A DNA stretch of 64,000 nt from Epiperipatus broadwayi (GCA_028023455.1 JAQFVV010012544.1:310001-374000); one strand, 5' to 3'; shown: positions 12,236 through 23,558, counted from the stretch's first letter. Made by a program: numbers and translations. Notes: generated by a model from the sequence alone, not told the origin.

Positions 12236-13630
12236 TCAACCATTATCAATCCACTGCAGGATGAAGGTCTCTCCAAGTTTAATCCATCTTCTCCGATCTT
12301 TAGCTTCTCTTCTCCACATCACCCCTACACATTTTCTTATTTCATCCATCCATCTTACATGTGGTCTCCTTCTGGGTCTTTTACAATCTCTTGGAATCCA
12401 GTTTAAAATTTCAATTGTCCATCTATTATCATCTCTTCTAGCAATATGTCCAGCCCAACTCCACTTCAATCTTTTAATTTTTTCAATGAGGTCAGTAACA
12501 CCTGTTTGTTCTCTTACCCATACATTGCATTTTCGATCTCTTCTTGTTACTCCCAACATACATCTCTCCATACTTCTTTGAGTGGTCTGAAGTCTCTGTA
12601 TTGATCTTCTATTAAGTGTCCAAGTCTCAGATCCATAAGTAAGAACTGGTAAAACACATTTGTTAAAAACCTTTCTTTTCAAACACATAGGCATATTTCC
12701 TTTTAATATCAAGTTATTTCTACCAAAAGCACTCCAACCAAGTTTAATTCTATGATTAATTTCCTCTATTATGTTTCCATCTGTATTAATAATCTGACCA
12801 AGGTATTTGTAACTCTTAACTTCTTCTAATTCATCATAATCAATCTTTATTTTCATATTTTGAGCAAATCGATTAAACATTACTTTAGTCTTTTTAACAT
12901 TTATCTTTAGTCCTACTTTCCTACTTTCATCTGATAACTCCTGCAACATTTCCTGCAGCTCGGAAGCATTATTTGCAAAAACAACTACATCATCTTCGAA
13001 ATCTAAATGACTTAAATAATCTCCATTTACTTTCACTCCTTTAGTTTCCCATTTTAATCCACAAAATACTTCTTGCAGCACTGCTGTAAAAAGTTTTGGA
13101 GATATGGAGTCACCTTGTCTTACACCTTTCTCAATGTTGACTTTCCCAGTATTATTATGTAATCTAATTGTTGCTGTTGCATTTTTATAAATATTCTTTA
13201 AAATATGACAATATCCTGGATCTATACCTTGATGATCCAATGCTTTAATCACTGAAGAAATGTTTATAGAATCAAATGCCTTTTCATAATCTACAAATCC
13301 AAAACATAATGACAACTCATATTCATTTGTCCTTTCTATAACTTCTCTCAATACTTGAATATGATCTACTGTACTAAAACCACTTTTAAATCCAGCTTGT
13401 TCTCTTGGTTGGTGAAAATCCAAGGTTCTCTGTAGACGAGTTGTAATTATCTTGGGAAAAATTTTATATAAAACTGATAAAAGGCTGATAGGTCTGTAAT
13501 TTCTAATATCTTCTTTATCACCTTTTTTAAATATTAATATTATTACTGCATTCTTCCAATCATCTGGTACATCTTTATCATTTAGACATTTGGTATATAA
13601 CTTTGCTAATATTTTTTTCTGTTTCTTCAC
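12236..13630 (-). CDS. RTE reverse transcriptase and C-terminal region (second half of split ORF)
   Basis: A 464-codon frame that starts within the frameshift zone, so its first codon is not a real start. RT landmarks in order are the DDWKNAVI block (about 23-30), NYRPISLL (44-51), motif A FVDYEKAFD (112-120), motif B GVRQGDSISPKLF (169-181) and motif C FEDD (211-214). Motif C is normally F/Y-A-D-D, so Ala has become Glu next to the catalytic aspartates, which may impair catalysis. Thumb and connection follow (YKYLG near 275; LTYGSETWTL near 330). The C-terminal part carries WSWAGHIARR and a Trp- and Arg-rich end, as in RTE/BovB elements. The protein ends close to the 3' (TGA)n tail. Confidence 0.85.
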   Translation of the reverse strand: MKKQKKILAKLYTKCLNDKDVPDDWKNAVIILIFKKGDKEDIRNYRPISLLSVLYKIFPKIITTRLQRTLDFHQPREQAGFKSGFSTVDHIQVLREVIERTNEYELSLCFGFVDYEKAFDSINISSVIKALDHQGIDPGYCHILKNIYKNATATIRLHNNTGKVNIEKGVRQGDSISPKLFTAVLQEVFCGLKWETKGVKVNGDYLSHLDFEDDVVVFANNASELQEMLQELSDESRKVGLKINVKKTKVMFNRFAQNMKIKIDYDELEEVKSYKYLGQIINTDGNIIEEINHRIKLGWSAFGRNNLILKGNMPMCLKRKVFNKCVLPVLTYGSETWTLNRRSIQRLQTTQRSMERCMLGVTRRDRKCNVWVREQTGVTDLIEKIKRLKWSWAGHIARRDDNRWTIEILNWIPRDCKRPRRRPHVRWMDEIRKCVGVMWRREAKDRRRWIKLGETFILQWIDNG

Positions 13631-15224
13631 CTGCTTCTTTTAATATATCAATTATAATTCCATCATTACCTGGAGCCTTTCCTGTTTTCATACATTTAAT
13701 TGCATTTCTCACTTCTTCATTTAAAATTCTGGGCAATTCGGAAGATGTAATAGATATAGGAGGTACTTGTTCTTTATTACTATATAATTCTTGATAAAAA
13801 TCTTCTACCAATTTCATAATGTCATCCCTCTTTTTAGTAATAATTCCATCTTTTTTCCTTATTGCAGATATAAATTTCCTACCAATACCAAAATGTTGTT
13901 TTACATTCTTAAGACTTTTATTTTCTTCTACAGCTTTTCTTGCTAGTTCACAGTTATACTTTCTTATATCATTTTCAACTCTTTTCCGTACCATTTTACA
14001 AAATTCGAGATATTCAATTCTTGTTAATGCATCATTCTTGCATATCTTCATATTCCTTCTTTTCTTCATAAGTTCTCTAGTCTCAGTAGAAATTTTATTA
14101 GTCAATTGCTGCTTTTTTCTACCAGCTATCTTTGTTGCAGTTTTTAAAAGTGTATCAGTTATTTTCATATTAATTTCATTCAAATCTGAATCATGTTCAA
14201 AATCTACTAATACTTGAAACCGATTTGTAAGTTCTAATTTAAATTCATTAGAATGTTTCTGAAGATTAGGAATATCAACTGTAAATATAGTTTTTCTTAA
14301 TAATTTTTGTCTCTCTAGTTTTACATTAAGATGTATCTTACCCCTTACTAATCGATGATCACTTCCTGTGTTAAATTTATTAAGAACATTACAATCTTGA
14401 AATATGTATTTCCTGTTAGTCAAAATATAATCCAATTCTGCTGTACCTTCATTTGGATGCTTCCATGTCCATTTCCTTCTAACATTTTTCTCAAAAAAAG
14501 AATTCATAATATAAAGTTTTTCCTTCTCTGCAAACTCCACAAGTCTATGTCCTCTCTCATTTCTATTACCATAACCAAAATTACCTACAACACTTTCATC
14601 TTTCATTTGTTTACCAATTCTAGCATTAAAATCTCCCATAACAATTTTAAAATGTTGTTTACTCTGATCAAAAGCCTTTTGTACATCCATATAAAAATCT
14701 TCTACTACTTCATCACTGTGAGAACTTGTTGGGGCATAAACCTGAATTATCTGCATTTGATATCTGCTATTAAGTTGTATAACTAATCTTGCCACTTTGT
14801 CTGATACACCATCAATCTCCACAATATTGTTCTTCCACTTTTTATTTATAATGAATCCTACTCCACTTGTATTTCCAATATTTGTGCCTTTATAATAGAG
14901 CATATGTCCACTTTTTAAATCAATTGTCTCTTCACCTTTTCTTCTAACTTCACAAAGTCCAATAATATCCCATTTAATATAAGAGAGTTCTTCTTCTAAT
15001 TCTTGCAATCTTCCTTCACTTGAAAGTGATCTGCAGTTGTAAGTACCTAAATAAAAAGTCGTCATCAAATGGCAGCCTGGGTCCACCTCCAGGATATTCT
15101 TAGCACCCTCCACCTTCGGCCACCAACCGCTGCCTTGGTTGGTGACTTTACAGCCTCCTGGGATTAAGGGCCATGCTTTATTTTTGTCTGTCATAATTGT
15201 ATAATTGGGAAAAATCTTTATCAT
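13578..15224 (-). CDS. RTE endonuclease and RT N-terminal part (first half of split ORF)
   Basis: A 548-codon frame. The endonuclease/exonuclease/phosphatase domain spans roughly residues 56-300 and keeps its family landmarks: Asn in TYNCRSL (61-67), Glu in CEVRRKGEE (91-99), YAPTSS (163-168), GDFNARIG (197-204) and SDHRLV (288-293). In this family the domain nicks target DNA to prime reverse transcription. The rest is a basic linker and the first part of the RT region. The frame starts at an ATG at 15224. A second ATG follows ten codons later, and I cannot tell which one is used. The frame runs out at 13578, beyond the break at the seven-T run 13612-13618; the RT continues in another frame. 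Removing one base there would rejoin the two frames, so one insertion explains the split. Confidence 0.85.
   Translation of the reverse strand: MIKIFPNYTIMTDKNKAWPLIPGGCKVTNQGSGWWPKVEGAKNILEVDPGCHLMTTFYLGTYNCRSLSSEGRLQELEEELSYIKWDIIGLCEVRRKGEETIDLKSGHMLYYKGTNIGNTSGVGFIINKKWKNNIVEIDGVSDKVARLVIQLNSRYQMQIIQVYAPTSSHSDEVVEDFYMDVQKAFDQSKQHFKIVMGDFNARIGKQMKDESVVGNFGYGNRNERGHRLVEFAEKEKLYIMNSFFEKNVRRKWTWKHPNEGTAELDYILTNRKYIFQDCNVLNKFNTGSDHRLVRGKIHLNVKLERQKLLRKTIFTVDIPNLQKHSNEFKLELTNRFQVLVDFEHDSDLNEINMKITDTLLKTATKIAGRKKQQLTNKISTETRELMKKRRNMKICKNDALTRIEYLEFCKMVRKRVENDIRKYNCELARKAVEENKSLKNVKQHFGIGRKFISAIRKKDGIITKKRDDIMKLVEDFYQELYSNKEQVPPISITSSELPRILNEEVRNAIKCMKTGKAPGNDGIIIDILKEAGEETEKNISKVIYQMSK
13612..13618 (-). 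other. Frameshift in a seven-base A/T homopolymer
   Basis: The two halves of the RTE protein switch frame across a run of seven T (plus strand). Six would keep a single frame. This could be an inactivating slippage mutation, an assembly error or, less likely, a programmed slip site. No other break was seen in the coding region. Confidence 0.75.
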
Positions 15225-15503
15225 TTACACAAACATTCATTCTGCCTTATCAGGCACTGAGAAGAAAGACCATGGTGTTTCTTGATCTTAAACTCAGAGG
15301 TAAAAAGCCAATAAACTCACCATGCTGGCTAATGCATGTTGGTGAGCAGCCCATCCATGTTCGTATACTATATGAATAAACATATAGTAATAACAGCTGC
15401 AACGACAAGAACGTATGGAGTGGACATTAGGAATTTGCCCTGCTTGGTTCCTTTAAGGCCTCCAAGAGAAATCAAAGGGTCTCCTTTCAGTTAATAGCAA
15501 ACT

Positions 15504-15647
15504 CCAATATGAAAAATTTGAAAATAATAGAGATATATTTTTTTTTAATTATATGCTTCCATTTACTGTTTCTTTTTAGGGTACAGTAAATGGAAGCATA
15601 TAATTAAAAAAAAAGTATCTCTATTATTTTCAAATTTTTCATATTGG
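15504..15647. repeat. Near-perfect 65-bp-arm hairpin at the RTE 5' junction
   Basis: The arm 15504-15569 is almost exactly the reverse complement of 15583-15647, with a loop of 13 nt. The right arm belongs to the palindromic repeat that hosts the LINE; the left arm is an extra inverted copy next to the LINE's 5' end. This could be a by-product of target-primed insertion (template switch to the flanking strand). The inference depends on the match of 15569-15690 to 33480-33620. Confidence 0.75.
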
Positions 15648-17742
15648 CATAGTAAATAAAAATGTAAAACTATATTGTTTTTGTTTTTTTTTTTTTTTTA
15701 AAACCCCTGGACACTTATAGTTAACATTATAGTTGATATATATTGTAACCCTCGCATCTGAGTTTATAGGCATTGCTTTTATGCTAATATTTTTCTTTAT
15801 TATGTATAATAAAATATTAAACGATATTGATATAGAATAAATTTTAAAGTGGTTTTAAAATGTTAAAATAAGTGTAAAGATAAAATGTGTTATTATTTTA
15901 TTTTTTAAAATAAAAAAATATTTTTTAAAAACAAAATTGTTGTTATGGGAACAAATAGAAGCTTTTTAAATCGTCTGCTTTCCAAGAAACGTGGGAAAAA
16001 TTGTAACACTTTGTTCATTTGGATTTGAAAAGTCTGTTTTGGCAATGAAACAAATTAATAGTAAAAGTTTAATTTTTAAATTTTGACTAGTTTTTTTTTT
16101 TTTTTTAATTCTGAATTTGGTATAATTTGTTTATTAATGAATGGTATTTATAATGCCTTCTTTGTAAAATGTAGAGTGATAAAATAGAGAAAGATCAGGT
16201 GTGCTTTTCTGGTCTTAAAATATTAACTTGGACGAATTTATATGTTAGAGATACTGCACATTTATTTCTTCAGCATATATGTGAAGAGATTTTGAATTTA
16301 AACAAAAGAGTTATCAGAGAATCCATTCCTATTATATCATGAAAAAAGTATTTTAGTTTTTAAACCTTATGTAGTGATAAATGAGATTTGAACAAAAAAA
16401 AAATTATTTGTTGTAAATTCCTAAACTTTTGATAGATTATATTCTTTATTTTGAATATTACTATTTTACTTGTAGATCATGAAATTGAAGAAGCTACACC
16501 ATAATGCAGTGATTGTGTTTTACATTGAAAAAACTCAAAGAAATGTTTTTTGTTTTTTTTTATAAAAGAGTTGATTAATTTCTAAGGAAAAATAGTTTTA
16601 TTGAACTTTAGTAGAAGGTAAAAAAAAATACCTGTAACATTTTTATTTTGAAAAGGGATATATGAGACATATTGATATAACACTCTATGCTATGCAAAAT
16701 CATTATTTGAATATTTTTATTTAATTAAAACATTTCCATATTTTTGAAATTTTATAAAATAGATAGAAAATCCATTTAATCTATATATTTTTTATATTCA
16801 CAACAAAGTTGATTTCCTAACTCTCATAAAAATTAATGAACATTTGTGCTTTTCTATTTTATAAAATGAGTTATATAGTAAAAAAAAAAAACATTTTTTT
16901 TGTTTTGTTTTCAAACAGATTAAGTCATTTTGATTATAATAAATAGGTCTTCTAAGACTATAAAAACTTAGTATGAAAAAAAATGTATGTACAAGAATGG
17001 TTTGAAAAGCAGATGCCAATCAATTTAAATTGTGACAGATGCACTGTTATTACAACTCAATTGTTGACCACATATTTAAGTATATGAGTTATATTATGAT
17101 CAACAATAAATTAGCAGTTAATTTCAGAATGGTGAATCAGATAATTCTGTTGACTGGGAAAAAAGACCATTTTTTGTTTATCTGTTTGTCTATTTTAAAG
17201 GGTTCTCTAGATTTATATACTGCTAAAGTATAAATATGCAAGCCACATTCATTAGAGGAAACTGTATAAAAAGAAATATAAGAAAACACATTCAAAGATG
17301 AATAAATATATATTTATTGAATGGGCTACAAAGATCTCAATTTCAAATTTGAAGTTATTTTGAAAAACCACTATTAAAAGAAATATCTACAACAGGAGAG
17401 ACTTTTATAGCATTAGTTTAAATCTTATAGGTATGGACATTTTAAATAAAAAATTTATTATATATTAAGAAAGTAGATCTATTTGAAACTATTATTGAAT
17501 TATTTTAATTTATTCATTTATACTATGTACAATATGGATTTTTATTTAAATTTCTTTGTACTGTTGCTCTAAATTTTATTAATTGGAAGAGATAAAAGCA
17601 AAACAGTGTTTTTACAGCAATACTCTTAAAAATTGAAATTATTTTATTAAAATATAATCTCATTTGGTGTATTAATAGTAAATTTAATACAAATAAAATG
17701 TTTGGTTTGTTAATTAAAAAATATTGTAATAACAATAAAAAT
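15648..17742. other. AT-rich DNA, nothing recognised
   Basis: The first 50 bases still match the palindromic repeat family copy near 33570-33610. Beyond that I see only poly-A and poly-T runs and short low-complexity frames (for example 16798-17019 minus and 17039-17233 plus) without domains. Confidence 0.45.
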
Positions 17743-18562
17743 AATAAATATAACTGTGATTAAACTGTTATATACATACAGTCTTTCATTCCACAGAAGT
17801 ACTTCTAAATAATTATTTAACCCTCTTGAACTGCCATTAAATTCAAATCATAATGGAAGCAAATGTCATCAACTCAAATTCCATGATTCCTGAATTTTAA
17901 TATTAGCAGCTTGCTATTAATTATATTCATTTTATTTGTATTTATAAAGTTTGACGCCTTTGTTTTTTTTTTTGTTGTGATTTCTCTCTTCATGAAAAAT
18001 CTTAACAATTTCAAAATCAAACTAAAACATATTTTTTAAGGATATATATATAAAGATATGTTAAGTGATTCATTTTGTGTTACAAATAACATTAATATGT
18101 TAGTGAATAAATTTAAAAGTGTGATATATGTCAAGCAAAAAAAAGGAATGTTGTTTATCATATTTTTGTGGATTTGTGCTATCATATATATATATAGGTG
18201 AATCAATATGTAGTATAGACAAAAAATTAAATAAGCATCAATTGTTATACAAGCATGTAAAATTAAAAATAATAATGATTTAATGACTGCTTCAATTTTC
18301 TTGGATCATGAAAGGACATCATGAAGAGAGAAAACACAATAAAAGAAAAATTAAGGAGGCAATTTTTATAAATAAAAATAAAATAAATATAATTAATAAA
18401 ATTAGGAAATCCTAAGATTTGAGTTGATGACATTTGCTTCTAATATTATTATTATTATTATTTTTAATTTAACAGCAATTGAAGAGGGTTAAGTAATTAA
18501 TCAAAAGTACTTCCACAAATTGAAAGACTGTTTATAATAGTCAATCACCATTATATTTACTA
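17743..18562. repeat. Foldback element with about 250-bp arms
   Basis: The left arm 17743-18010 pairs with the right arm 18300-18562 as an imperfect inverted repeat. Recognisable paired blocks are ACAGTCTTTCA with TGAAAGACTGT, TTAACCCTCTT with AAGAGGGTTAA, GCAAATGTCATCAACTCAAAT with its complement, and TTCTCTCTTCATGA with TCATGAAGAGAGAA. The middle is about 290 nt and non-coding. It is probably a MITE-like or foldback transposon; no target duplication is obvious. Confidence 0.75.
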
Positions 18563-18639
18563 TTTTTATTATTTTAATAGTAAACTTATGTATATATATG
18601 TGTGTGTAAAATGCAAAACCATAAAACAAAAAATAAATA

Positions 18640-19870
18640 AATGATTTTGTTTTAGATGATAATTGTGTTTTTGGTAGTTTAGATGTTAAAAATATGTATC
18701 AATCAGTTGATAGATTAAAAAGTATTGGAGTTTTTCTCTCAATTTAAAAAAAATTAAATGTTTTTCTGCAGATAAGATTAAGATTATTCATGATTTGCTT
18801 TTGTTGTTACAGGATTCAATATATTTTATGTGTAATGATGTTTTTTTATAAAATTAAAGAGGGTTGGATTATTGGTTATGAAATTTCTCCTTTAATGTGT
18901 TTTGTCTATATTGATTTTTTGGAATGTAATGTTATTAATCAATTTTCTATTTCTTTAAAATTATTTGTTAGTTTGTTGTGATTATTTGTTTGTTATTCAG
19001 AAAGAAAAAATAGAGGAGTTTTTAAATGGATTTAATGCTTTTAATTGTAGTATTAATTTTACTATTGATGGTATTAGTTTTAATTTTGTAAAGTTAAAAT
19101 TTTTGGATTTAAGTGTTGAGAAGATTGATAATGTTTTATTTTGTAATTATTTTATAAAACCTAAGAATTTGAGACACATGATTAGACCTGATAGTTATCA
19201 GCCTTTTATGCATAAAAATATCTTTATTGAATTTTTGTTGTAGAAATAGAAGGCTTAATAACTTTAGTAATAATGCTGAAATCCAAAAAGGTCAATTTGC
19301 TGCTGATTATGTAGAATTATGTTATAATTATGAATTTATTAGAAATGTTATATTTAATAATAATATTTATAGTCATGACACTAATAGAAAAAAATTTATG
19401 GTTAGTAATGATAAAGAATTTATGCCTTTACCATTTAAGTCATCAATATATAATTTGGTTTATAAAAATACTCATTTGTTAGGAGGAATGAAGGTTGCAT
19501 GGTAGAAAGGTTCTGATTTTAATTCTTTATTAAATGATTCAAAACAGTCGATTTATAGTAAATCTATTTCTGGTATTATTTATAAGATTCCTTGTAGTAA
19601 GATTTATATAGGTCAGAATAAATTTAGCCTTAATGAAAGGATTAAAGTTCATATAAGTAGAGTTAAACATAAACTCAGCTTTATATTCATGAATTGAATA
19701 CAATTCATAAAATATTGTTTGACAATGCAATGGTTATTTTTTTATGAAAAAAATGAATTAAAGAGAAAAATAAATGATAATTTTTTTTGAATATGAGGTT
19801 TTCAATCTTATGAAGACATCTTTTGATATAAAGGAAGTTGGGCTTTAAAATGAATTATGGGAAGGTTTGT
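18640..19870 (+). pseudogene. Penelope-like retroelement remnant (RT plus GIY-YIG endonuclease)
   Basis: Three frames must be joined to follow the protein. An RT motif resembling SLDVKNMYQSV (near 18680) is followed by IIGYEISPL (near 18870), a broken YVDD-like region near 18965-18990, LKFLDLSV (near 19095) and a KPKNLRHMIRPDSYQPFMHKN thumb-like stretch (19155-19220). Downstream, IYKIPCSKIYIGQ (about 19575-19615) is the core of a GIY-YIG nuclease, the domain joined to RT in Penelope elements. Several stops and shifts make it dead. Short complementary strings (GCAAAACCATAAAACAA near 18614 and its complement near 20005) flank it. It lies directly beside the foldback element at 17743-18562. Confidence 0.8.
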
Positions 19871-21100
19871 TTGTTTTGTGTATATATATATATGTTGCTT
19901 TTTTAATTTGATTTTCACTTGAGAACGTCTATTTGTTTTGTAGATAAAACCATAGTCATGTAAGGATTTTGGTAAAGTTTGGATTTTTATCTACTATTGT
20001 ATTGTTTTATGGTTTTGTATTTTATTTATTATTAGTATAGTGTTAGGCAGTTTTGAATTTATATATTTTGTATTATTTATTTATTAAATTTATTATGTTT
20101 TTTTTTTTTTTTACTTTTATATTTTAAATTATTCATTTTGTTATTATGATTAAAGTCCAGACATTTTTTGTGTTTTTAGTGATTATAAACAGAATTTATT
20201 TAAAGAAATAGTTACTTTTCCCTGAATAATCTATTTATTGCTATAGATATATATATATATGATAGTATGTTCTGTTAATGCTGATTATAAAAATATTATT
20301 ATTCCATTCTATTACAGTTTATGTACAGTAAATGTACTTGGTAAATATTCTGGTAAATACATCGTTTATCTAGTTCATTAATTCAGCATTCAAATAAATT
20401 CAGCATATTAATCTACCATGCAAACATTACTAATCTACATATATTACAATTCTATATTAACTTCAGGATATATTTGCCTACTTTTTGATACTACTTCTAA
20501 ACTACTTAAATCAAAATATATTGTAATTAAATGATTTTTGACATTACTAGAAGCTTTTCATATGTAATCTTCATCTTCTCCATTTTAAAATATAGATTTG
20601 TCATATCAACTTATTATCTACAAATTCTTTTTAATTTTCATTTTTTTCCATTTGTACTCCCATGCAATATCTTCAAACTCTTACCTCTTTTTAATACCAA
20701 TTTCCTTACCATTCTAATCTTAATTAGCAATTTGCAATGTTCTTTTTATTCATTTCAATGACTTTATTAATTTATTAATACAATCTTTCTTTTGTTATTA
20801 TCATGAGTACATATTGGCCAGTATATTTGGATAATCATCAGATTTTGGGAAAATGTTTTCAATCTAAGTGATTCTCACTTATCACTTAATTGATTACTAT
20901 TTATAAAATTATTTTCTGTCATAGACTTAATGTTATATAAATCATACTATTTTATATAGTTTTATTTTCATAGTACATTGTTGTCTTTGTCTCAAGTTAT
21001 CTATATTATGTCACAGAATCCTATTAAATCTAAAATTTTATTTTTTATCTCCAATAATAAATTTAACATTACATCACTTAGATTATTTTTTTAATTCTAT
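19871..21100. other. AT-rich spacer after the PLE remnant
   Basis: The first 150 bases may be the PLE 3' untranslated part and carry the inverted string that matches 18614. The rest shows TA runs and a low-complexity frame at 20531-20761. Nothing else was recognised. Confidence 0.4.
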
Positions 21101-21870
21101 ATGCAGGGCCTTTCAAAAAAAATGTGATGCCTGGGGCAACTAATATTTTAGAGGCCCTTCAAAATTTAAAATAGGAATGTGAGGAGAGAGAAAAAGAAGA
21201 AATGAGAATTTTTACTTACAGAGCCAAAAACAGGATTCCAGGAGCATTTAGTTACAAATTGCAGAAACAAGCAAGCAGATCATATCCAGATAGCATTTGT
21301 ATAGGATGATTCCCTCTTGCACTGTTAGTATTATAAAACACTGTTAGAACAGAACTGACTGACAGGGGGCTGAGACTATTAATTCTGCTAGTCACTGAGC
21401 ATGGTTGTCACTTTTATCACTGAGTCATCAAATTGGCACCTCATTCTTAAACTGACTTACATTTTTAACTTGTGGCATACATGCTTGGAATAGTTTTTAT
21501 TGAATCTTTTTGGGGGAATTTAACTGTAAATTTAAGACTGTTCTATGAGCCACTACATTTCTTTGCCTTCTATATTTTCGTTTAACATATTGAGTTGCCA
21601 AGTTGAAGCCCATAATATTGTAAGGCTGAGGGCAGCTTCCCCTCATGCCTCCCACCCTCTGATTGACCCTATCTATATGCATTATATAAATGGAATAAAC
21701 AATTGAGTGGCTTTATTGCTTGAGATTCAGAAAAAGCTTGAGTGCCAAAAATACCAAAACTAGGATCAATCCCCAAGATCTAATGCCCCAGAACCTGCCA
21801 CTCTGTAACTGCTCTAAATCACTCATGTCATTGGCATTATATAAATGGCTGTAACTGAATTGAATGGTAA
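21101..21870. other. Less AT-rich block of unknown origin
   Basis: This block is clearly richer in G+C than its surroundings and contains two related strings around GCATTATATAAATGG (about 21680 and 21835). That suggests an old dispersed repeat or SINE-like tail, not a gene. The minus frame at 21497-21682 is not recognisable. Confidence 0.4.
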
Positions 21871-22026
21871 TCCTGAAATAGAAAATATAAATATAATAGA
21901 TTAAAGATATATTATAAAATCAGGTTAATTGATGTTCACATAGCAAGATCAATATTGATATGTAATTTGAAATAATTAATTGTAAAACTTTGTTTACAAA
22001 GTAAGGTTGTATTTGAATATAGGCAA

Positions 22027-22475
22027 TTCATCATCATCATTATCAACTATTATCAATCCACTGCAGGATGAAGGTCTCTCCAAGTTCCATCCATCTTTTC
22101 TGATCTTTAGCTTCTCTTCCCCAAATCACCCCTGCACGCTTTCTTATTTCATCCATCCATCTAACATGTGGTCTCTTTCTGGGTCTTTTTGCAATCTCTT
22201 GGAATCCAGTTTAAGATTTCAATTGTCCATCTCTTCTAGCAATATGTCCAGCCCAACTCCACTTCAATCTTTTAATTTTTTTCAATGAGATCAGTAACAC
22301 CTGTTTGTTCTCTTACCCATACATTGCATTTCCAATCTCTTCTTGTTACTCCCAACATGCATCTCTCCATACTTCTTTGAGTGGTCTGAAATCTCTGAAT
22401 TTCTTTTTTATTAAGTGTCCAAGTCTCAGATCCATAAGTAAGAACTGGTAAAACATATTTATTAAATATATGCAA
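22027..22475 (-). mobile_element. RTE LINE 3' fragment, 5'-truncated, fairly young
   Basis: The stretch begins with (TCA)n and matches 12222-12660 of the intact RTE closely, with a small deletion near 22230. The minus frame 22272-22475 still reads as the RTE C-terminal region (LTYGSETWTL, then QTTQRSMERCMLGVTRRD). It ends abruptly at about 22465 in AT-rich DNA, the usual result of aborted reverse transcription. It is much better preserved than the copies at 9.4 or 45.7 kb. Confidence 0.9.
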
Positions 22476-23520
22476 TTACATGTATATATTGTACACATAC
22501 AGCAACAAATATACTTGTATTTTTTTTAATTAGTAAATATACATTTCTTGTATAAATCCATTAATGGTTAATTAATTAGTTTGACCAACAATCATTAGTA
22601 ATGTATTTTTTTTTTGTTTTTAGGAGCCAACAACAATTCTTATCAGATTTATGATCAACTTATTCTGTCTCAGGTGAATCCATTTGCAATAAACTAAGTC
22701 ATAAAACGTGCTCAGATGTCTTTATTTGCAGATAGCTCAGATGACCTTAGCCATTAGAATACAAACTGACTTAATTAATAATAGAGAAATAAATGAACTC
22801 ACTTTTATAACACTAAGTACAAAAGTAAAGGTTTAAAATTGAGAAACTGTTAACAAATTATTACATAAAATTGCAATTTTATAACTCTGTGCAGAGAAAT
22901 AAGCATTTAAAAATGAGAAACTTTAAATTAGCAAATAGAATTGCGATAAAATGTTTTTGATTTTATTATATAAAATAGTAATTAATTTAAATAAATTTTA
23001 AGAATTTTTTTATTTTATTAATAATATATACTTTAATATTTAAGATTATTTATACTCTGAATCCCCTTTATTTATTTTTTAAAAATAAACTAATATAAAT
23101 AACATGTTTTAACTTTAATTTAAGGACATGAATCGCTTTAGAATTTTTTTTTTGCTAATTGAAAGCATACTAATCACTAATAGAGATGTTTTTAAAACGT
23201 TATCGTAAAAAAAAATTGCCAAAAAATGTAGTGCTGCATAAATCACAACATTATTATAGTATTGACCATTTGAATTAAGCTGTTTGAACTGGTAGCATAG
23301 GAAGTTTTTTAGAATGTGTTGTAGTATGAGTATATTCCATTTTTTGATTAGCTATAAAATAAAATAAAATGCTTATATTATTACTGGAACCATTAAAAAA
23401 GTATTAAATTTCATTCCATTTCTTATTTGCATTGCTTAATTGTATATACTATAATACACCATATACTCCTTAAATTACACTCTACAATGCAGTTTAACAT
23501 ATGATTTATTTTATTTCCTT
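22476..23520. other. AT-rich DNA, nothing recognised
   Basis: No domain, repeat or RNA-like structure was recognised here. Confidence 0.4.
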
Positions 23521-23525
23521 CATTA

Positions 23526-23558
23526 CAGTTTCAACTGTCCAGCAGTCATCATCAGAAG
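23526..23558 (-). other. Conserved hairpin motif (hammerhead-like core), copy c
   Basis: The minus strand reads CTGATGA, one base, stem GACTG, loop CTGGA, stem CAGTT, then GAAA. The same order recurs at 40081-40113 (-), 40931-40963 (+), 57434-57467 (-) and 57612-57646 (+). The letters CTGANGA and GAAA match the two conserved strands of a hammerhead ribozyme, but the extra base before the stem and the lack of a clear stem III argue for caution. Confidence 0.45.

Larger units (their letters stand above)
12219..15500 (-). mobile_element. Nearly full-length RTE (BovB-like) non-LTR retrotransposon
   Basis: The minus-strand order is a 5' leader (about 15225-15500, less AT-rich than the flanks), an endonuclease domain, a reverse transcriptase with its C-terminal region, and a short 3' end closing in (TGA/ATG)n at 12219-12235. 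About 3.3 kb is typical of RTE elements, as are the single long ORF and the short-motif 3' tail. The reading frame is broken once, in an A/T run at 13612-13618. A possible 9-bp target-site duplication, TTTCTTTTT, lies at 12210-12218 and 15569-15577, but it is low in complexity. Between the LINE's 5' end and the second copy lies an inverted duplication of the flank (15504-15569). The clade assignment rests on domain layout and on the C-terminal Trp-rich region with WAGHIAR; it was not tested by a tree. Confidence 0.9.

Noticed and set aside
12186-14786. Plus-strand frames over the intact RTE (for example 12186-12581, 13819-14217 and 14355-14786)
   Set aside because: They lie antisense to a clear endonuclease and RT coding region, and their peptides show no family signal.
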